A stretch of 64,000 nt of DNA from NCBI GenBank assembly GCA_028583605.1, contig CM053331.1:11020857-11084856 (forward strand). Reading direction: 5' to 3'. This stretch comes from Dastarcus helophoroides (lineage: Eukaryota > Arthropoda > Insecta > Coleoptera > Bothrideridae). Below the pieces are notes generated by a model. The model saw only the letters and a list, made by a program, of their open reading frames with translations. It was not told the origin of the DNA and ran no database searches. Made by a program: the position numbers and the translations under genes. The first letter of the stretch is position 1. Every line of letters starts with the position of its first letter. Positions 22,926 to 33,283 of the stretch are shown here, in pieces.

Positions 22926-25215
22926 CATGTCATTAACATTTTCCTACAAACTTTTCGAATACTTAAATGTTTCTGAAAAAACGTAGTAATATTGCAATAT
23001 GATTAACTACTTGCCCCTTAAGATACCCAAAAATAAGTCTAATGACCAATCTCGTAATTCCACCGACTTTCCTTGATTACTGTGTTGAAATATTTTTCGA
23101 GCGTAAAATGCATAATTGAAAAAAATCTCTAAATTTCAAAAATATAACGTCTAATTTTTCATTGATATACTTGTAAAAAGTTTCTTTTCCCGAAATCATT
23201 TGAGAATGCTGAGTTTTTTGGCGCAATTTTAGATCCCAAAATACGCTGTTTAAGTATTTTAGTTCGTTGTTTTCTGTCCTAGGCAAAGAAAGTAGGTAAA
23301 TTTTACAATGACAAAGTATCAGTGGCGCCTGGTCTTAAAGAGCGCAAGAGCGCGCGCTCCTCGTGAAATGAGCGATCTATTCTTTTCTGTTTAATGTAAA
23401 AGACTTGGAGTTATCATATTTTTAAATAAAATAATGATATACTAATTAACTAATAATACTTGTGAGTGACTTCGAATAAAGTACTCAAATGTTTTATTCC
23501 ATTAAATTATATATTATAAGGAAATTTAAATAAGTTGGTGCACGCAGAAATATGTACCTAACGTGGCTGCCGTGCCATGCCTATCAACAGCCTCCACGGG
23601 ATACGGAGAAATAAATTACAGAACGCCACGCGGTACGCCGCTCCGCTCATGCGATGTTGCCAAATGGGGAGTACGACTCAGAGTTTGAAGTGTGTATTTA
23701 CGGTTTATGATGCTAAACGTGTAGGTGCCGGCTGATCTGATTGCGATTGCTAATTGTGCCGCTTACAGGCCTAACTGCCAATAGTACCGCTACTCACAAA
23801 TAGATAGCAGTACCCATTCTGTGGTCCAATTATTAATTTGTAGATTTGGATTTAAACAATTTTGATGAGAAAGTAATGAAAACTTTATTTCTTTAAAAGA
23901 TCGTAGAAAGGATTTTGTTTAAAAAAATATTTTTTTGTGTTTTTGTAGAGGTTAAGTAGAACTTTGTAATAATAAATTACATTTTGTTTTCAAATGCGGC
24001 TTTCATTAAAAAGTTATATAATTTTATTCCTATAAAAGCAAACAATTTCAATAAAGTAACGAGGTGCAACCGTACAGAGTATTTTGAAGGGGCTCAGAAA
24101 TGTAGATAATGTTTATTTTTGTACTCGATGAAAATAATTTAGAGATGGTAACCCAAAAATATTTTGGAGATTTTAAGATGTTTAATTTAATTTAATTTGT
24201 AAAACTACTATTAAATATCACACCTTTTGTAACACTTTTGTTTCTTTTAACTACTAATATTTTTATATCTGCGCACCCCATGTCAAAAAGTCACCTGCAA
24301 AGTATAATCTCGTAAATTCATTAAAAAAAAGTAATTTATATGACATACTATCTATACTTAGATAGCAAGAGTACCTTGTTTCAAACACAAATTCAAAATC
24401 TATCTCTTACTACAAATTACATAATGCTTCATGGTCACATATTTTTTTATCATCCAAAGAATTGAAGTTACAAGTAATTCATGCTGTGATTTTCAATGGT
24501 GAAACTTTTTTAAGCCGCCTTGACCGTACGTTAAAAGACGAAGGGAAATTCTTTCAGGCATTTTCATTTCAATTGAAGGCAGCGGCAGAATTTCAATTCC
24601 ATTGTTGCGCCTTTACTCCAAGACAAAATCAAACATTTATCATGTGTAACTGATGTAAACTTCAACTCTTTGTGGATTTGATATTTTTCAATGTTGCAGA
24701 CACTCACTGAGATCTATTATATCATATTTCAGACAATGAGGAATTGTATTTAAAGCGTCAGATATTCGGAAAAATAATTTATAAAAATTGAAAAGAATCG
24801 ATGAAGCCATTATTCAACATCTTACGGCTCGACGTTATTTCATCAAATGCGGTTTTAAAAATAGCATCGTAGGTACACTGTGTTATTTGAACTCGTTTAA
24901 TTTTAAAGGAAAAAGCTGCAATTTTGATAACGATGTGTATACATTTGAATACTTCAGACGTTCCCAAGCTAACTCGAATGGGGAGACTTATCGAACCTGG
25001 ACGAGTTCGATTGCGCAGTTATTTTTCAAAGAAATGGAGCGATATTTTTGCGCTTTTACAAAGGCATTTGCATCAGACGAAGTTGTTGACTTCTAGAAGT
25101 GGCAATTAAATATCGAACTATTGTGGTTAGACTTAAATGTGCATTTTTAAGTCTTCTCCAAAAGTAGACGTCTAACAATATTATGATATAGATCTATAAC
25201 CACTAAAATTCCTAT
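22926..25215. other. unassigned; one hAT-like end candidate at 23,321
   Basis: At 23,321 CAGTGGCGCCTGG followed by GAGCGCAAGAGCGCGCGCTC looks like a hAT terminal sequence, but I could not find its partner end. Frames at 24,462-24,653 and 24,788-25,096 (plus) and 24,779-24,967 (minus) overlap each other and match no family I know. GC is locally higher at 23,560-23,720. Confidence 0.35.
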
Positions 25216-25220
25216 CGTTA

Positions 25221-25462
25221 AGCTGGATCCACAACAATAAAAATTTGTGTTGTGCGTTGCATTTTGAAATTAAAAAATACATATTTTTTACCCAAGTTCA
25301 CATATTTTGTGGCGTAAATAGTCATTTGGAGTGTTATACTGACGAATCGGGTTGTGTGCGTCCTAAACTCTTTAAATAGAATTCGAAAACCGTAAATATA
25401 TCCTAACTTTTAGTGAAAAATACAACGCACAGCAGAAATTTTTATTAATGTGGGGCACGCTT
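25221..25462. mobile_element. MITE with TIRs of about 40-50 bp
   Basis: The left end contains CACAACAATAAAAATTTGTG then TTGTGCGTTGCATTTT; the right end read inward contains CCCACATTAATAAAAATTTC then TGCTGTGCGTTGTATTTT. Both outer edges begin AAGC. About 240 bp with no coding capacity. The TSD is unclear (TTA/TTTA-like). Confidence 0.65.
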
Positions 25463-25699
25463 TAGATATGAAATATTGGTCCAAGAAATGTTACGTCAAA
25501 AGGATGGAAGGAAATTACTTTTGACATTCAGTGTGTTTAAAAAAGAGCACAAAAACTTTAAAGAAATAAAATGATCTAAAACTTAGTCTCAGCGGCGTTC
25601 ATAAATATTCAGCCGCTTGCATGCCAATTAGGATATGGCTGCCCTAAATGATTTTTATTCCGCAGTTGCTATTTTTGTTCAGTAACCAGAAATTTTACA

Positions 25700-26260
25700 A
25701 GAGAATTTATTTTATTTATAACAAAAACGATTCAAAATTTTGAAAAAAGAATGGCGACATTTTTAGATTAAAGTTAAATTTTGAAAAAATCAAAACATTT
25801 AGAGAATTTTCAAATTTAGAGCTTAAAGTCGACACTTCAAAGAAACTTGACAAATATGATATTAAACTTGGAATTTTGAGAAAAATAATTAAACCTATAT
25901 TAAAATTATAACAAAGTGTTTGTGGTTATAATCGCTTTAGAAAAAAAGTAGCACATTAAAGTGTTAACTTGAAATTATGTGAAAAAAGTAACGAATTTTT
26001 GAATAATTGGAAGTTTTTAAATCGAAATTTTAAGATTAAATTCAAAATTTCTAAAAACAAGTCAAAATTTTGGGTCTTTAATCGAACAACTAGGTAAAAA
26101 GTCAAAATTGAGATTGTGACCAGATATATAAAAGTTGCCAATTATATTAGAATACATTTTTTTTCATGTTTCAAGTTAACAATAGAAATCTATTACAAAA
26201 TTAAAAATAAATGGCACTTATGAAAAAATCAAACTGTTGAAAAAACTAGCATTTACTTGA
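25700..26260 (+). repeat. AT-rich degenerate array, A-polarised
   Basis: Repeated AAATTTTGAAAAA, GTCAAAATTTTG and similar words on the plus strand. The frame at 25,956-26,141 is a by-product. Confidence 0.55.
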
Positions 26261-26261
26261 A

Positions 26262-26325
26262 ATACAAATCTTGTCCCCTGAAACCAAGAAAAATTAAAAA
26301 AGACAACAAAGGTTGCTCTAAATCT
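26262..26325 (-). repeat. fragment of the TTAGAGCAACC family
   Basis: On the minus strand: TTTAGAGCAACCTTTGTTG, then TCTTTTTTAATTTTTCTTGG and TTTCAGGGGACAAG. The same series follows the hammerhead-like modules at 42.4 and 59.7 kb and the palindrome at 49.4 kb. The hammerhead-like part is absent here. Confidence 0.55.
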
Positions 26326-26329
26326 TTAA

Positions 26330-27026
26330 TTTTTTAAAAAGTTTTCTAAGTTGCTGTATAGGCAACTTTGTATAGTAGAGGTACACATTTTTTCTGGAGT
26401 TTCCCCAGGTGATTATCCCATATGTAACTCGACTGTGAAAATTCCCATAGAAGGCCATCAAAGCCGATTCAAATGTTCCAATTCCATTAGACGTCTCACT
26501 GAATACACCGCACTGGGTAAACTGCTAATAAGACTAATTATTTACTCATTCCAGTTTTATTTTTGGAAGTATATTCCCAGGAATTTTAATTTTGTCCTAA
26601 CTGCCAAGGTATTAACTGTGAAGACTATCAATTGTGTTTTATCAATGTTTAAGAGCATTTTATTTGCTGCAAACCATTTTTCTGCTTCAGACCAGATGGA
26701 TAGAATTTACGGACGCTTCATTATTATTGTTTCCCTCATTCAAGATCCTTGTGTCATCGGTAAACAAATACACTCTTGAGCATTTTATATTTTTAAGCAA
26801 GTTATTTATGTAAAATAGGAACATTTGAAGGCTTAGCACTGATCCTTGGGGCACCCCACAAATTAATTGTTTCATTTCAAGAAGTACTTTCACTAAGAGT
26901 AACCATTTGAAACCTTTTTGCAAAATATGATTTTATTAATCTCCAGGGTATTCCTCTTATTCCATAGCAATTTAGGAGAATCTCAATATCAACAGAGTCA
27001 AATGCTTTGCTAATATCACAGGAATC
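26330..27026 (-). pseudogene. CR1/Jockey-type LINE: RT palm and C-terminal part
   Basis: Minus strand, downstream of the insertion: DISKAFDSVDIEILLNCYG carries the first palm Asp, then IPWRLIKSYFAKRFQMV. CGVPQGSVLSLQMFLFYINN follows at about 26,870, then LFTDDTRIL, the YADD box with Phe and Thr substituted for Tyr and Ala. Downstream frames give WFAANKMLLNIDKTQLIVF, LKFLGIYF and a degraded LWGNS/LQKKA-like block near 26,400. Several frameshifts separate these pieces. It is one element with the segments at 27,651-28,600 and 29,960-31,070. The plus-strand frame at 26,351-26,779 is its shadow. Confidence 0.85.
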
Positions 27027-27650
27027 TGTTTTTTTCAATTTATTTAACATTTCTTTGGCCCAGTTTATAAATATTTAAATTTTTATGGTTTGTTGACAAT
27101 TTTCTAAACAGTTTTTGAAATGTGACTACGTGATATTTAAATTTATTAAAAACGTCACTTCATGACAGTTCACAAATTAAGAGGTTAGTTTATTTTACAT
27201 AGAATGGGAATAATGAAAAATAGGAGACCAAAAATTAGATATGGAAAAAAAATGGTTTTTTTTTTTGATAACTTAGGAAAATATAAAATACATAAAAAAG
27301 TTGTAGCACTGGACATCGATGTTTCGCTCTCATTTGAGCTCGTCAGCAGTGCATAACATGGAAAGGGAACAATGAGGAAGAAATACTAAAAAATAAAATA
27401 TTTTGAAAAATATAAAAAAGAAAAATAAAGAAATTTTAACATGAATAGACGTTTCATCATCAATTTACTGTGTTAAAATTTAAATTTTCTAGGCCCGATC
27501 CACAAGATACAACTACTCCGAGGGCTAATACCCCTTCCGGCATTGAACTACACTTGTGGGTCGAACTTACATGCTCTTGCCGAAGAAATGGTAAATAAAT
27601 TGAAAAGAACATAATATTTCCGGTCAATAAGGGTCTACCATGAAAAATAA
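27027..27650 (-). mobile_element. 624-bp insertion carrying a hammerhead ribozyme motif
   Basis: The LINE reading frame is interrupted exactly between two copies of ATCACAGGAATC (27,015-27,026 and 27,651-27,662), a perfect 12-bp TSD. Excising one copy restores the LINE peptide MDSCDISKAFDSV. The insertion has no open frame of note. Its ends are partly inverted: TTCAATTTATTTAACATTTC at 27,034 on the plus strand mirrors TTCAATTTATTTACCATTTC near the other end on the minus strand. The outer part from 27,650 inward on the minus strand (CATGGTAGACCCTTATTGAC) is shared with 48,556-48,806. A 12-bp TSD, no RT and a type I hammerhead suggest a non-autonomous Penelope-type or retrozyme-like element. 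A DNA transposon with long TSD cannot be excluded. Confidence 0.75.
27306..27352 (-). ncRNA. type I hammerhead self-cleaving ribozyme motif
   Basis: The 47-nt minus-strand transcript folds as follows. Stem I is GCACUG paired with CAGUGC (6 bp). The core is CUGACGA, matching CUGANGA. Stem II is GCUC/GAGC with loop AAAUGA. The invariant GAAA comes next. Stem III is a short self-complementary segment (ACAU/AUGU with a UCGA loop). The cleavage triplet is GUC, directly before the 3' strand of stem I. All conserved core nucleotides of the hammerhead are present and all three helices close without mismatch. Stem I is open to the flanks, hence type I, the topology with short stem III described for Penelope-like elements and metazoan retrozymes. 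Self-cleavage is expected after the C of GUC but is not shown. Confidence 0.85.
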
Positions 27651-28600
27651 ATCACAGGAATCCATGTGACAAATTGAACCTTTATTCAAAGTATTTAAAT
27701 GATATTCTGCAGAATCAATTAGAGCAGTAGTAGTAGATTTGGAGTTTCGAAAACCAGGTTGATTACCATCTAGTATACTGAATTTTTTAAAGAAATCAGT
27801 TAAGTCTCTGTTTCAAAATTACTTCCAAGATCTAAGGAAAGGTTGGAAAAATGGATATGGGTCGATAATTTTCTGGTTGATTTGTATCTTCTTTCTTATG
27901 TAGTGGCACTACCTTTGTTAATTTCAATTTTGATGGGAAAATATCTTGGTCTAGACACTGATTTAGTAGCGATGTTAATGGGATTTTGATTGACCCTAGT
28001 ATATGCTTTAGCATAACGGTGAAATGTCCATAAATATCTTTTGCTTTTTTTTGGCTTAATGATCTAACGATTGTACGTATTTCTTGAACATCTACTTCTT
28101 TAAAATAAAGGGAATTAATGGCGGAATGTCCTAAATGAGACAAATAATAGTCTGCTTAAGCGTAGCTGGAGGAATTTTATTTATTTATTTTGTGTTCGAC
28201 TGCCAATCTTTGAGAAAAAGGTATTAAAATCTTCTGAAGTGACGCCTGGTTTTCTAACATACGATTTGCTTCTCATTTCCGTTTTTATAATATCCCAAAT
28301 AGCTCTTTGTTTGGCTTAAGCATTTATAACGTATTTACAGTTTGTTTCCCTTTTCGATGCAGAAATACTTTGTTGATTAATTTTTTTCATGTTTTCATAC
28401 GAGCCCTGTCTCAGAAGGATTGAATCACCTCAAGTATTTTTTTCTTTCTATGAATATAAAATATTTCCATAAATTTCAGTGGAACATTTAAACGCTCTGT
28501 ATAAAGCGGGATATTTTGCTATAAATATATCTTGTTGGCGTTATTATGTTGTTGAATTTTAATATTAATTTTTGCTTGAAAAATAAAAGCTAACGTTGTG
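27651..28600 (-). pseudogene. CR1/Jockey-type LINE: linker and RT fingers
   Basis: Minus strand, in order: MKKINQQSISASKRETNCKY (about 28,420), then AIWDIIKTEMRSKSYVRKPG and VTSEDFNTFFSKIG, the linker between endonuclease and RT. The open frame at 28,143-27,832 has VDVQEIRTIVRSLSQKKAKD, LTSLLNQCLDQDIFPSKLK, KVVPLHKKEDTNQPENYRPI (RT fingers), then a frameshift. It resumes with FKKFSILDGNQPGFRNSKST (RT motif 2, G-F-R) and ALIDSAEYHLNTL up to the 12-bp TSD. The upstream break is the Tc1-like insertion. Confidence 0.85.
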
Positions 28601-29950
28601 CTTGTCGCAAATGTATTGCACCATTTTCTTAAAAGTTGCAATTAAAGTAGATTGCTTCAAAATAAATTTCAAATGTCAATGTTTGTTTGTCGTAGTTGCC
28701 AACATTATACTATTTAGATAAAGCAGACCTTAAATTAAGCTATATATTTATTTATTATGGTGCGTGGAAAACCAATTTCTTCAGACCTTCGTAAGGCCAT
28801 TATAACTGCCCACAATAATAGTAACTCGGGTTGGAATATTTCAAAATTATTAGGAATATCTAGATATAGAGTGTGCAATATAATTTACTGTTATAAAACT
28901 CCTGGACCTGTAATGACCTATCAAAAAACTGGCAGGACGTCGAAAATGACTCTTAGTAATCAACGTGCATTGGACAAATTTATTAAAATAGACGGAAGAA
29001 TGCCGTCTAGAGAATTGGCTGTTCACTAGGGTGAAACTATTGCAAAATCCGTATCTAAGGATACATGTCTGCGAAATATAAAAAAACTGAATACGCTTGT
29101 TATAGGTTATGTAAAACTTACCTATAAATTTTCAAATATGAAATTTTGTCAAATAAAAATATTTAGACAAAAGAGAAACCACTTCCTACAACAAATCAAA
29201 AGAAGACTAGGTTGGAATAAACTAAGGAGCACTCCACATGGTCAGTCAATGACTTGGACAAAATAATTTGGAGTGATGAATCGAAATTTGAGATATGTGT
29301 GGGAGGTAGCCGAAAAAAAAATGAGAAGTACATCATCCAGATACTTTAGAGCGTCAAATTAAATTTTCTGCCTCACTTATGGTGTGGGGTTGTATGTCCT
29401 CTCAAGGACTGGGACGACTATTTGTAATAGATTACATTAATTAATGCTGGTTAATATATAGAAATTTTACAACATGAACTATTGCCATCCATTCCGATGC
29501 TAGCAAATGGAAACGGATGATATATTTTCCATTAAGATGGTCGTTCGTGCCACACAGCAAAGATAGTTAAAAAGTTTTTAATAGACAAATTAAACCATTA
29601 TTAGAATGGTCATCTAATAGTCCAGAACTATCACCAAGCATGGTATGAAATGACAAAACAATTGGGAACTATAGTGTCGTACGTAGAAAATTGGAATTAA
29701 TTGATAAGTTGAATAAAATCTGTCAACAATTTAAACCAAACTTCTGCAAATTACTGATGAACACACTGCCTAAAGATATATGAGGAGTTTTAAAGCAAAG
29801 GGGAGATTGTACACAGTGGTAAGAAATTCCAAATAATCATGGTTCAATTAATATGAGACAAGATCATAATGTCTGTTCCTATATTATTTTGTTTGAAATT
29901 TAATATAGTTGTAAAATAGGTGCATTTTATTTATAATATGTAAAGCCGCT
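28590..29950 (+). mobile_element. Tc1/mariner-like transposon inserted in the LINE
   Basis: The transposase remnant at 28,757-29,822 lies on the strand opposite to the LINE and separates its endonuclease from its RT. Candidate terminal inverted repeats are TGCACCATTTTCTTAAAAG at 28,617 and TGCACCTATTTTACAAC read inward from 29,924 on the minus strand. They are diverged and the true ends may lie some tens of bases further out, so the boundaries are approximate. No TA duplication could be fixed. Confidence 0.6.
28757..29822 (+). pseudogene. Tc1-like transposase, broken
   Basis: The first frame (90 codons from ATG 28,757) is an N-terminal paired-like helix-turn-helix domain: MVRGKPISSDLRKAIITAHN, then GWNISKLLGISRYRVCNII and a GRTSKMTLSNQRALDKFI segment. 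After a stop it continues with SKDTCLRNIKKLN, then VNDLDKIIWSDESKFEICVG carrying the first catalytic Asp (WSDES), and LMVWGCMSSQGLGRLFVIDY. An F-H-x-DGRSCHTAKIVKKFL block carries the second Asp. SSNSPELSPSMV stands where the third acidic residue motif (SPDLNPIE-type) should be, and LPKDI...LKQRGDCTQW is the usual C-terminus. Multiple stops and shifts make it inactive. Expected full length is about 340 residues; nearly all regions are represented. Confidence 0.85.
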
Positions 29951-29959
29951 AAGTATTAC

Positions 29960-31070
29960 TGCTATTAATTTGTTTCTTTTTGTTTTAGTGTTAGTTAAGT
30001 TTCTTTTAGATACATGTTTTAAAAAATGTTCTTAGTGGTTCAAGTCATATGCGACAGCGATCGTATAAGAGACGAACCTGATCATCATTAGTTGCTCTCA
30101 CTAAAATTTCCAAAGCGTCTAGCTTGGCTTTTAATAATTGCAACTCCTTAGTGTACCAATTATGCTTCTGACGAACTCTTATTTCTGGACAAGCTAACTT
30201 GGATTCATAATTGAAGATTTGAAGAAAGGCAGAGAATGCTGTACCTGCATTTTTTATATCCATTAAGTATTTTCAGTCTAGCTGATACAAATTCTGCTTT
30301 AGGAGATTTAAGTTCCTTTTATTAATAACACGGTGTACATTTATAGTGTGTCGGAATGATCCTCCATGTTTCTTATTAAATAAGAACAGATACTGAGGTT
30401 TAAGACCCGAAATGTGAGGGTTGATAGTTTTAATTCTGTAATCAGTTTCATTAGAAAATATATTATCTATGCATGAAAAGGAAGACTTAGTAACTCTGGA
30501 TGCCTCTCGGAAGCATGGATGTAAAGAAAATTCAGCCATTATATTTAAAAAAGTAATTGTATCTTTTATTAGTTCCACAATGTTGATATTGAAATCACCT
30601 GCAATGTAAATAAATTTATTTTCGTATTTGGTAGTTATAGCGAATTTTCCATTTTATTAAAAATTATAGATAACTCTGCATTAAGCCTTCTATAAATAAT
30701 TATAACTATTGCGTTGATTTGTAGGTACAATTTCAGTGCCAATGATTTCAAAATCTTTTTCTGCAATAAATTTATTCAATCCAACATTGTTACATTTTAG
30801 AAGGTCTCTTTTTAAAATGGCGAGGCCTCCATGTTTCGACGCTTTTCGAAAAAATGTGTTGCTTATAACATAGTTTGGTACATGTAAACTTTCCACAATT
30901 TCGGAAGTCAGCCAAGTATCGGTTAGGTAAAGCATATATATTTTTTGTCGTTAACGAATATAGTTAATTCGTCAAGTTTATTAAGTAGACTCTGAACGTT
31001 TAGATTTGCTACAGTTATTTTATGACTTATATTTTGTTTTACAGATTTATCAGATAACACTGATTGTCAT
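29960..31070 (-). pseudogene. CR1/Jockey-type LINE: endonuclease domain
   Basis: Minus strand, in order: ITVANLNVQSLLNKLDELTI (endonuclease start, N-x-x-S-L-x-N-K, about 31,020), then the frame at 30,935-30,690 with LYLTDTWLTSEIVESLHVPN, FFRKASKHGGLAILKR and KDFEIIGTEIVP (here the usual catalytic Glu of TE-x-W-L is Asp). The frame at 30,578-30,273 follows with LIKDTITFLNIMAEFSLHPC, SRVTKSSFSCIDNIFSN and HISGLKPQYLFLF, the S-x-I-D-x-I-F and S-D-H region with the His lost. Last is KHNWYTKELQLLKAKLDALE, the start of the linker. Broken by shifts. No ORF1/gag part is visible upstream of about 31,070. Confidence 0.85.
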
Positions 31071-31219
31071 TGGTAGACTTTTATTCTGCGCTGTCGATTT
31101 ACTGAGAAAAAGTTAAATCTGCCTACGAGAACCTCTTTTGGCCAGAAGGATTCGCTCGACATTTCCGATTTTGAAACATTTATTATTTAAATATTACTTT
31201 CGAGTAATTGAAATTTCCA

Positions 31220-31620
31220 ACCCTTACTTCGGGGAATTCTATAATATTCATAAATAATAGTCAAAATTTCGGGATTAGAATCGTAATGTCAAAATAAAAT
31301 TAAATCTCAAAGTCGAAATTTCTAGTTGAAAGCAATTTAATACTGAAATGCTTTGAAAAAAAATTGACAAAATAGTAAAATAGGGAAAAATAAAAACTTT
31401 CTTGAAATATCGAAAAAAAGTCGAAATCTTTTGCATCTAAATCTCAAACGAAATGAGAATTTTTAGAAAGTGCCACACAGTTTTCAAATACATTTTTTAG
31501 GAAAAAAATGAAAATTGACAGCGCTAGTTTTGAGAAAAAGACCAAGCTTTAATACAATCTACAATTACAAAATCATTAGATTTTCGAGTTTTGAGTAAAT
31601 ATTACACAAAAATACTTGAG
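31220..31620 (+). repeat. AT-rich degenerate array, A-polarised
   Basis: Words such as CAAAATTTCG, GTCGAAATTT and GAAAAAAATTGAC. Lies between the LINE 5' end and the foldback element. Confidence 0.5.
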
Positions 31621-31632
31621 TTCTTGAGTATA

Positions 31633-33283
31633 CAGAGTGTCCCACCGGGAATCGCCGCGATCGATATCTGGCAAAGTACCCATCTAAAACATTTGAAAAT
31701 TTGGAAACTTAGCAAAGATGATGAGACCAACACAACTAAAATATTTGCAAAGTTGTAGTATTTCCGGTTATAACGGACACCAACTTCGTTATTTTAAATG
31801 AGACACCCTATACATTTTTGCATTTTCGGTTTTGATTAAATATTTTAAGGTTACTTTGAATAACAAAATTTATAGTTTTTAAGATAATTGGATTTTTATA
31901 AAAAATTTGACAGATGAAAGGTTTCACGAAATTCTTCGTATGTTTTTCCAGAAACTAGATATGTATTTCATATTTGGCATATGAGTAGAACGCATACGAG
32001 CTATCTTGCACAACTTTCATAGGTCCAAAAACGTTATACCGAGTGTCAGGTCTGCATATTTTGGTATATTCAAACAGCGATAACTTTGTTATCTCAAATG
32101 AAACACCCTATATTTTTTCAGCCTATCTTATGTAGATTTTAGTCATCTTTAACCTAATATAAGCTTTCTAGGGGTTTCTTTAAAAACTTTTAGAAATAAT
32201 TGCAATATTTTACTTTTTTTGCCATTTCATATTAAATGAACTCTTATCGGGTAGCATATCAGTGACGTTATGAGTAGAAATAATCTCTATCGACAAGTAT
32301 ACTATCTATTTGAAATCCATTTGTCAAATTATTTAGAGTTGATTTTATAGTGTGTGGTGAAGCTCAAATGAAAACATCCCTGCCCATTTATTTTAATAAT
32401 GAGAATTATTTTAAATTGTTTATTATTTTCTGACTATGTAACAGAGGTTAAATTTGCTGATAAATTTGCTGTTTGATATCCAATAAAGCCTTCATGAAAT
32501 CAAATAAAGCGAATGGTTGAAAATCTCACCAATTTCGACTCCGTCAAAGAGAAATCAGATAGAAGAAAATCTGTTGTTGATAATAAAAATGTCGAAATAG
32601 GATTTCCAATTATGTCAACTAGTCATTTAATTTTTTTCTACTTATTATGTCACTGATATGCTACTCAGTAACAATTCAATGGCCGTGAAATAAAAAAAAA
32701 TGTTAAAATTACAATTACTTCCAAAAGTTGTAAAAGAAACTCCCGCAATGCCTATATCTGTTAAAAGACAATTTAAATCTGCATAAGATAGGTCAAACAA
32801 ATATAGGGTGTTCCATTTGAGATAACAAAGTTATCGCTGTTTGAATTTACTAAAATGTACAGTTGTGAAATCACCACTCAGTATAATGTTTTTTAATCTA
32901 TGAAAGTTGTGCAAGATAGCTATGTATGTGTTCTGCTGATATGCCAAATATAAAATAAATATCTAGTTTCTGGAAAAAGATACGAAGAATTTCGTGGAAC
33001 CTTGCATCTGTCAATTTTTTTATAAAATTCCAATTATCTTAAAAACTATAAAATTTAGGTATAATGTTTGTTATCCAAAGTGGCCTTAAAATATTAAATT
33101 AAATCCAAAAATGCAATATATAGGGTGTTTTATTTAAAATAACGAAGTTGGTGTCAACTTTCAGTACCGGAAATACTACAACTTTGCGAATATTTTAGTT
33201 GTGTTGGTTCCATTGTTTTTGATAAGTTGCCAGATTTTCAAATGTCAGATATCGATCGCGGCGATTCCCGGTGGGACACCCTG
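31633..33283. mobile_element. 1.65-kb foldback element with arms of about 0.8 kb
   Basis: The left end, CAGAGTGTCCCACCGGGAAT then CGCCGCGATCGATATCTG, is mirrored at the right end (CAGGGTGTCCCACCGGGAAT read inward). The mirror continues inward through ACTAAAATATT, CCAACTTCGTTATTTTAAAT, AGATAATTGGA, ACGAAATTCTTCGTAT, AACTAGATAT, AGCTATCTTGCACAACTTTC, GATAACTTTGTTATCTCAAA and GCATATCAGTGACGT. The arms therefore run almost to the centre near 32,460. TA lies outside the left end and CA outside the right. No protein is encoded. CAGGGTGTCCCA-type ends with a TA-like target suggest a Tc1/mariner-related or foldback element, but the family is unassigned. Confidence 0.8.

Noticed and set aside
24462..25109. 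Overlapping frames on both strands as a gene
   Set aside because: Three frames overlap on both strands with no domain, which is more likely chance in moderately AT-rich sequence.
27430..27465. A second hammerhead (GATGATGAAACGTC on the minus strand) inside the 624-bp insertion
   Set aside because: GAAAC directly follows the GATGA-like part, leaving no room for stem II, and no stem I pairing is visible.
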